Origin: Coptis chinensis
Taxonomy: Eukaryota; Streptophyta; Magnoliopsida; Ranunculales; Ranunculaceae
Assembly: GCA_015680905.1 (NCBI GenBank)
Contig: CM027385.1
Coordinates: forward strand, 24,868,501 to 24,932,500
Direction: 5' to 3'
Length of the DNA: 64,000 nt
The notes below the pieces were generated by a model, which was not told the DNA's origin, searched no databases, and saw only the letters and a program-made list of their open reading frames with translations. The position numbers and the translations under genes were made by a program. This document shows, piece by piece, positions 57,826 to 64,000 of the stretch. Each line of letters opens with the position of its first letter. Position 1 is the stretch's first letter.

Positions 57826-59627
57826 GTAGGCACGTAATTACATTTATGCTAAGAATGCCTACCTGTTCCAAGCCCTATAATATTATTTATTTTCTTTTCG
57901 TTTCATAAAAGATAAATTTATTGATATAAGTCATATAACCTAGAATATTACATCAATTGCGTAGACATTAGCAAGCTACTAAAACAAAAGGCGGAAACCC
58001 AGATACACTCAAAAGAAAACCCCACCTAGACTCTTAGCATAGACAACCGATTCTCCCCCCGAACAGTCCCACCACCCCAACCCTAAGGCTCATCATCTAT
58101 TGCCCGTCCCCGCCCCAAGAATGCACCAGTCACCACCGAACTTTGATCTACCCAGTTTCGGCTTTTAATGCTTAAAAGACCATACGATAGAGAATATTTT
58201 TGATGCTTACAAGTACAGGTTTTTGTTGATGAATGGAGAATCTTTGAGTTGGATCGATTGGCATGAAGATGCGCTTTGACTATTGTCGTTGTTGAGGAAT
58301 AGGAGTAGTATGATATAGTGCAGGTTTTAGTCCCACATTGAGTAGGTAATAATTGTAGTATGTCTACTCTCATATATTAGCAGAGTGAGTCCCATGTAAT
58401 TATTTACCCTATGTAGATTTTAACTTGGTATCGGTGTCCTAGGGTTACAGTTGGGGATTCATGTTTTCTCGACATTGGCGCCACAAATCCGCAACCGACA
58501 TTGGTGATCACAATTTTCCGGGTCACTATTAGGGTTATATTTCTCGATGGTTTGGTGCCGTGGTTTTGTCTTTTTTTGCTTCTTGTGGTCTAAAGTCTGC
58601 ACACCTTGCCACCTTGGCAACATGTTTTGATTGATGTTGGTTTACAATTATCATGGGATTTTGTCGGCATGATGATCCGTTGTTCTCGAATCGCTTTCTC
58701 CTGTTAATCTTCTACTAATTTCTTTGGTGATACGTTGATGTCATCTTGGTTCACCATGGCTGAAGCCTTGGTAATGACCATCTTAATGTGCTTAGAGAAA
58801 AAAGAAAAAGAAAATATGGAGTTGTTGCTACTGTGTGTTTTGTGGTCGTAGGTTGTGATAGAATACTCTCTTATGAACACTTTTTTCTGCTGAAATTTCT
58901 AAGGTTCGAGCTTGTTTTAGTGAGCCCTCTTTTATTTTGATTGATATGGTAAGAGCTATTTTACCGACATTACTTTAAAATTATCCGTCCCATGTATCGT
59001 CCGTGTCGATATCGATTCACGTGTCCATGTCGAAAGCACGCACGGACACACCGCATGTGATATATCTCAAATGTGAATGGAGACTCATTATACAAGTTGC
59101 AAATGTGTACGGTGCTTTTTTTATACAAGTTGTCAGAATCTTTACCACAATGTCAATGTACTATTTTTTTGAAATTGTGAATATACTTTCTCTCAATCTG
59201 CTCGGTGAAAGGACTTTTCTTTGTGTTGACAAAGCTAGATTTGATGGACAAGGGAACAAATGCTTTGTTGATGTAAGTATTAAGATCCTTTTCATTGTGA
59301 ACGCCCATTAACCGCACAAAGTAGAACTCTTTTGGTCATATTTTGAATTTTTCACTAAAATTCTTTCTCCCAAAGACTTCATATTTGTTGAAGTTATCGG
59401 TGAAGTTTCTCCCAACACTTCAGATTTGTTGAAGTTATTGGTGAAGAATAATTTCTTTATCTCTTGGATTTTAATATATCTTTGATTAAAGATACAACAC
59501 TTGTCAGATTCATATTTGTTTTTAGCTTATTTTGCTCCTCTCCTATTACCTTTCTTGGGGTGCTTCTACTTTGTTGGATTGACTTTAAAACATATGTATT
59601 TGTTTGTTTTATTGGTGAAACCAAAAG
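57826..59627. other. CACTA-2 interior, largely unrecognised
   Basis: A minus-strand AATAAATTTATC signal near 57910-57925 could be a 3' end of an unrecognised transcript. A block at 59190-59275 (ERTFLCVDKARFDGQGNKCF before GTAAGT) looks like an exon but is not recognised. A possible small copia LTR lies at 58290-58424. Confidence 0.3.
58290..58439 (+). repeat. Possible short copia-type LTR with primer-binding site
   Basis: TGTTGAGGAATAGG...TTTTAGTCCCACATTGAG resembles short copia LTRs. It runs to about 58424 and is followed by TTGGTATCGGTGTC, near the initiator tRNA-Met primer-binding site (TGGTATCAGAGC). No coding region follows, so it would be a relic. Confidence 0.4.
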
Positions 59628-61422
59628 GTTCTTGAAGGAAGAGCATATAGGCTGCAACATCCTTGGTAGGAGTTGTGAATCGCTCTCGGGGACGATATCA
59701 ATAGAAATGTGGACATGATTGCCGCACGACGGCGTAGTAGGAGCGAATACTTTGCAAGTAGTCCCGATAATGCATTAACTTAGCAAGTAAAATGGGTCCG
59801 AATATCTCGCAAAACTTCACAAAAGGTAAGATACTAATAAGTTTTGTTTCCCTTTATCGATTATATGGTTCTCACAGAAAAGGATATGATACACTTGGAT
59901 GGTATCATGAATATGGAAACTCATTTTTGTACTTTTATGTTTTGCAGCACTTGGAGGCAGTTATTAGGGCATGCATACCAAATATCACATCCTTGATTAA
60001 CAAAACCATTGATGAACTTGAATCTGAGATGGACCACCTTGGCAGGCCTATTGCTCTTGACGCAGGGGTATGAACAATGTTATCTCATGTTTGTCTTGTA
60101 GTGACTTTTGTGTTCACTGATCTAGTTATCTGTATAATAGAGTTTTGAGTTCTTAGATCTAGCTATATCTATGAGAGTTCTATGAGGCTTACAAAAAGTT
60201 CTATGAGGCTTTCTCCAAGAACCCAAACTTGGCATCCATGAGGACTCCCGCACGTAACCAAGCTTGCTGAATTGCTTTCGTATCACTTTCGACCAAGAGT
60301 GGTGATGAGTTGACTAGTTTGAAGGATTATGTGACTAGGATGAAGGAAGGCCGAATGACATCTATTACATCACCGGTGAAAGCAAGAAGGTCTGTGGAGA
60401 ACTCTCCTTTCCTTAAGAAGCTCAAGAAGAAGGGTATTGAGGTCTTGTACATGGTTGATGCTATTGATGAGTATGTTGTGGGTCAATTAAAGGAATTTGA
60501 AGGCAAAAAGCTTGTCTCGCCACAAAGGAAGGTCCGAAGCTAGATGAGAGTGAGGGGCGAGAAAAAAGAAAAGAGAAACTAAAGGAAAAGTTTGAGGGGT
60601 CTCGCAAGGTGATCAAGGATGTTCTAGGTGACAAGGTTGAGAAGGTGATTGTCTCGACCGTGTTGTGGATTCTCCCCGCTGTTTGGTGATGGTGAGTATG
60701 GGTGGACAGCTAACATGGAGAGGATCATGAAGGCTCGTGCTCTCGGGGATTCAAGCATGGCTGGCTACATGTCTAGCAAGAAGACCATGGAGATCAACCC
60801 CGAAAATTCTATCATGGAAGAGAAATGAGGAAGAGGGTCGATCTTGATAAGAATGACAAGTCGGGTTAAAGATTTGGTTTTGTTGTCTGTGTTTGAAACT
60901 GCCCTTCTCAACCGGGTTCAGTCTTGATGAGCCCAATACTTTCGGCACAGGATTCACAGGATGCTAAAGTTGGTCCGAGCATTGACGAGGACGATCGATC
61001 TTGGTGACACATGACATGCCACCATTGGAGGATGTTGATGCCGAGGGAAGCAAGATGGAGGAAGTTGATTAAGTCTTCACCTATCTCATTTTAGTACTTG
61101 ACATTTAGTATATTTGGGGTATTTGGTAGTGTTTTTATTTATGTTGAGTGTTGAAACTTGAAACAATAGTCTCAATGGTAGTGATTTTGGATGGTCTGTA
61201 AGTTGTTTCATCATGTCGGTTGTAGGTTTTGGATGGTTATTTTGCTACTCTGACAATTTTATATGCTAGTATACAGTGTTTGTCTAAAATCTATCTTATA
61301 TCTATGAGAGTTCAAGTTCATAACCAAATTTGCTACAACTTTACCTTGCGTGCTCATTTATATACTATCTTGGAACTTTGTTGGGCATTTGACCAAATTT
61401 TCAAGGAACATCTAGATGGAGG
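59628..61422 (+). pseudogene. Captured fragment of a DRP1-type dynamin gene (three exons)
   Basis: Exon a (59628-59825) carries VLEGRAYRLQHPW, INRNVDMIAARRR-like text in shifted frames, EYFASSPD and SEYLAKL. Exon b (59948-60067) encodes HLEAVIRACIPNITSLINKT then IDELESEMDHLGRPIALDAG. Exon c (about 61352-61422) encodes LYTILELCWAFDQIFKEHLD then GG before GTAAGC. The order and intron places match plant dynamin-related protein 1 (middle domain). DRP1 proteins assemble at the cell plate and at endocytic sites. Exon a has stops and frameshifts, and the GTPase and GED parts are absent. An HSP90 retrocopy sits in the intron between b and c. Confidence 0.87.
60181..61296 (+). pseudogene. HSP90 retrocopy (5'-truncated) with 17-bp target duplication
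   Basis: The sequence begins in the middle domain (KKFYEAFSKNPNL) and runs through [76 protein letters not shown] and [17 protein letters not shown]-like text to GSKMEEVD and a stop at 61069-61071, the C-terminus of cytosolic HSP90. A 3' UTR-like stretch follows. TATATCTATGAGAGTTC occurs at 60164-60180 and again at 61297-61313, so the copy is a LINE-mediated insertion, although no poly(A) remains. Several frameshifts and stops. Confidence 0.9.
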
Positions 61423-61558
61423 GTAAGCCCTTCTCAAAAGCTTTGATCTTCCCTCTATTTAACCTAGCCCCATGTCCCCACTTGCTGATTTTTAAGTAGA
61501 CCAAATAAGAGTTTTAATTTTTTTCATTAATCATACTTTTCTTTATGATGCAAAGTAG

Positions 61559-63225
61559 AAGGAAGACGAGTTCATATTTCCAAATATATTTGAGAGACCA
61601 ATTCCATCTATCTTAAGGGACTACATTGCACCTATTTGTCTTGATTTTGATCTCACTCAAAGTGACACCTTTTCTACTTTTAGCATGATTCGGATGAATT
61701 TAATCGGTATGTCTTGTCTATTACCCTTTTATTGATATTGTCGGGAAATACATAATATGTTAAAACAAAGCACATTGTGATGGGTATATATGTGTTATAT
61801 AGTTGGGAGGCGGGACAAGTCTTGGCCGAGGAAGCTTATGCTTAACTTAGTCACGACTTTCAAAGAAAAACAAATCACCGGTTTTGAACCTAGAATTTGT
61901 ACATGGACTCAAAAGTCTTCTATCCGACTCGGCTTGGATAAAGTCGAGCTGTAACGATTACTTGAGATTTAATAGAGTTTTTGTCAAACCCATATATATT
62001 TACTAGCATTGTGGAACATCTCCCTCGGGCGGATTTGGGCCTTCCTCTTAGAATTCTAACAGGTTGTATAGTTGCATACCAATGACCGAGGCAATCATAT
62101 ATCTGTTTCTCTGGGTAGTTTATTCTTCATAAACTGAATTGTTTCAAGTTGATTCTTGCCAAACAGATGAATGAACTAAATCCACTAAAAATTTCTACAT
62201 CGTCCGAGAGTTGTTAGTCATGGTGTTTTATGCTTTAGGAGATGGAAAACAGCCTTTTCCGATCAGCATGGGTGCTATCTCTCTGAATGCCTTCTTGGAT
62301 TGGCTTTTTGTGTCCAGGTTCTGCTTTGGCGCACGAGGACTGGTATGATACATTTTTACTTGATGGGGGCATTGAGAGCCTATTGTGTGAAGTTGTGTTA
62401 GTATATTTAGAGTCCTAACGAAGTCACTTTCACTGTTAAGGCACTTTCTACATCTTTGGTTACTTCTTTGTCAGCTTTGGCACTCTTCACTCTCCTCTCA
62501 AGAAAACTTAACCAAGCTGGACCTGCAGGACTGTTCGACGCGACAGCACTGGTTCACCCTCTCTTGCATAGAAGGTTACTGCTAAAATAGGTAGATCCAT
62601 ATTGATTTCTCGTCAAAACAAAGTACATCTTTGTCGGTCTTACAAAATTTGGAATAAGTTACAATGCAGGATCAAGTTACTCATTAGTTCTAACTACTAC
62701 TTGATAATTTTTAGGAATTCATCGCAAAGGTGCTTACTCTTCCCCGGAGATGGGGAGATCATGGATATGATGGAGGTTGCAAATCCGATGTTGTTCATCT
62801 TTGTCGACTCTTTCATCGTGAAACTTCTTGCTTGGAAATGAAAGCTGAATTTCTTAGCACAGTATGACATCTTCAAATATAAATATATATTAAATCAAAA
62901 TAGTATTTGCTTTTATTGTTCTTATTCTCTATTCATTTGGTCTTCCTCGCTTCATTTAACGCATCACATGTTCTAGGTTGAAAATAATAGGAGTATTAAG
63001 CCTTACATCTTTGACCATGCTAATATCTCCAGACTTGCTTTGAAGAATATTTCTCTTGGTGACTCTCCAAGGGTTTTGTTTGTGTAAGATGGATGCAGGA
63101 AAACTTGTTATGCTATCAAGTACATTATCTGACTGCCTGGTTTTGTTCCTTGTATAGCCTATCTTGCTTCTCATGAAGATCCAGACATTGTCAAACTATT
63201 CTTGCATGAGTACAAGTCTGCATTG
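61559..63225 (+). pseudogene. Captured fragment of an M1 aminopeptidase gene (five exons)
   Basis: Exons: 61559-61706 ([20 protein letters not shown], then [16 protein letters not shown]), about 61803-61945 (WEAGQVLA, then LNLVTTFKENKSPVLNLEFV in a shifted frame), 62715-62861 (EFIAKVLTLP, GDGEIMDMMEVANP, MKAEFLST), 62977-63058 (VENNRSIKPYIFDHANISRL) and 63158-63225 (AYLASHEDPDIVKLFLHEYK). This is the C-terminal helical part of plant puromycin-sensitive-type (M1) aminopeptidase, collinear and with introns. The catalytic HEXXH part is not present. There are frameshifts in exons b and c. The segment between exons b and c (61946-62714) is not recognised. Confidence 0.85.
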
Positions 63226-63590
63226 ATTTTCTAGTACAATGTTTACGTCTTGAAAAAAAAAAACAGTGGTTGGTTAGGCTGTGATAGGTTCTTAGATTAA
63301 ATTGATTGCATCAAGTCAGGTGTGATAGGTTCTTGGTTGGGTGATTGTGTTCTCTTTTGCTCGAGTTGATCTGCTAGATTAGATTTTGTTGGTTTATGTT
63401 GGCTTGTTACAATTTTTTGTATTTAGTGTAATATTTGTAATTGGAGATGATATTTGTGTGATGAATGTGATTTTAAGATACGTTTAATCTTTATTTGATG
63501 ATAAATGACTAGGAAAATGGTATTATATTGGGATGATATTGGCAATTTTATTTTATTTTATTTTTATTATTTTATTTATTTATTTTTTAA
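63226..63590. other. Spacer before the CACTA-2 right end
   Basis: T- and AT-rich sequence (TTTTATTTTATTTT tract at 63545-63595). GTGATAGGTTCTTGG-like words repeat at 63280 and 63322. No gene is seen. Confidence 0.4.
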
Positions 63591-63599
63591 TTATTTTGA

Positions 63600-63972
63600 T
63601 AAATGGGACATCACTTTTAAAGTGATGTATAGAGTTATTTCACTTCACTTTACAAGTAATTTAGAATCTGAATGAGACGTCACTTCCTAAGTGATGTTAA
63701 TCGGCCTTATTGATTTCACTTAAAAAGTGATGTTAAACGTTATAACATCACTTGTGGACATCGATTAAAAAGTGATGCAAAGTTATAACATCACTTGTGG
63801 ACATCAATTAAAAAGTGATGTGAAGTAACATCACTTATAGACATCGTTTAAAAAGTGATGTGGAAAACCCTGACTTTTCACGTCGCCACCAGTTACATCA
63901 CTTGCAAAAGTGACGTCGTATATTTTTGACATCACTTATGGAGTGATTTTAAATGTCTTTTCTGTTGTAGTG
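63600..63972 (-). repeat. CACTA-2 right terminus and subterminal array
   Basis: More than ten AAGTGATGT / ACATCACTT words, many in AT-spaced pairs such as TTAAAAAGTGATGT, some in near-tandem units (GTTATAACATCACTTGTGGACATC at about 63738 and 63782, spacing 44). The arm ends TTTTCTGTTGTAGTG, the inverted CACTACAACA terminus, followed by GTT. Confidence 0.88.
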
Positions 63973-64000
63973 GTTGTTGTTTGGAGGTGATGACTGGTTC

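Larger units (their letters stand above)
34203..63972 (+). mobile_element. CACTA-2: large gene-capturing CACTA (En/Spm) transposon
   Basis: The left end CACTACAACAAATATGAC and the right end, inverted, CACTACAACAGAAAAGAC form the terminal repeats. GTT flanks both ends (34200-34202 and 63973-63975), the 3-bp duplication expected of CACTA elements. Both ends are packed with palindromic ACATCACTT/AAGTGATGT subterminal motifs. Inside are a TNP2-type transposase gene (38076-41733), a TNP1/Transposase_24-type gene (42035-44294) and fragments of at least five host genes. Athila element C (48125-57740) was inserted later; without it the transposon is about 20 kb. Both transposase genes carry frameshifts, so this copy is probably immobile without help. 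Confidence 0.9.

Noticed and set aside
60310-60543. A functional HSP90 gene
   Set aside because: Only the C-terminal third is present, with frameshifts and stops and a target duplication around it; it is a retrocopy.
63600-63972. CRISPR-like regularly spaced repeats
   Set aside because: The AAGTGATGT words are short, in both orientations, unevenly spaced and lie at a CACTA terminus; they are subterminal binding motifs.

Overview
The window is repeat-dense nuclear DNA from a eudicot-type plant. The signs are plant-specific Athila, Tat and Tork (Tnt1-like) LTR-element lineages, plant CACTA transposons with TNP1/TNP2-type genes, GT-AG introns, AT-rich spacers and fragments of typical plant housekeeping genes. 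I cannot assign the plant family. I see no intact host gene, rRNA, tRNA or CRISPR array; almost everything is transposable elements inserted into one another.

Left half (1-34202). A fragment of an Athila-like extra ORF (1-680) was entered by a Ty3/gypsy Tat-clade element B (5' LTR 681-1247, coding blocks up to 25036). B was entered by a non-autonomous CACTA transposon (CACTA-1, 2083-19622), which carries a piece of a cationic amino-acid transporter gene. CACTA-1 was entered by a non-autonomous Athila-like element A (4203-16714, minus strand). The far end of B was entered by a Tork-type Ty1/copia element (25037-29567, minus strand) whose 3' LTR holds a solo LTR (25568-26843, target duplication CCATG). 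The copia element is cut by an Athila-like LTR with its primer-binding site (29568-30718). Next comes a decayed non-LTR-type reverse transcriptase copy ending in poly(A) (about 30901-33896).

Right half (34203-63972). One large CACTA transposon (CACTA-2) fills it, with CACTACAACA ends, a GTT/GTT target duplication and subterminal arrays of an AAGTGATGT motif. It carries a broken TNP2-type transposase gene, a TNP1/Transposase_24-type gene with about ten exons, and exon-intron fragments of at least five unrelated host genes: an NCL-type Na+/Ca2+ exchanger, a type I inositol polyphosphate 5-phosphatase, an RNI-like LRR protein, a DRP1 dynamin and an M1 (puromycin-sensitive-type) aminopeptidase. 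An HSP90 retrocopy with a 17-bp target duplication lies in the DRP1 intron. A young Athila-like element C (48125-57740, duplication CGTGC) splits the captured LRR exon.

The most interesting signals are: CACTA-2 as a multi-gene capture vehicle that still has transposase genes; the A/C family, Athila gag-protease elements with no recognisable reverse transcriptase or integrase but one or two ORFs of the putative plant transposon protein type, each followed by a PPT-like G-rich motif; and a GC-rich GAGCGCGCCCGCGCCC-like motif recurring in untranslated parts of both Athila-like and copia elements. All LTR elements here are fossils or non-autonomous copies.
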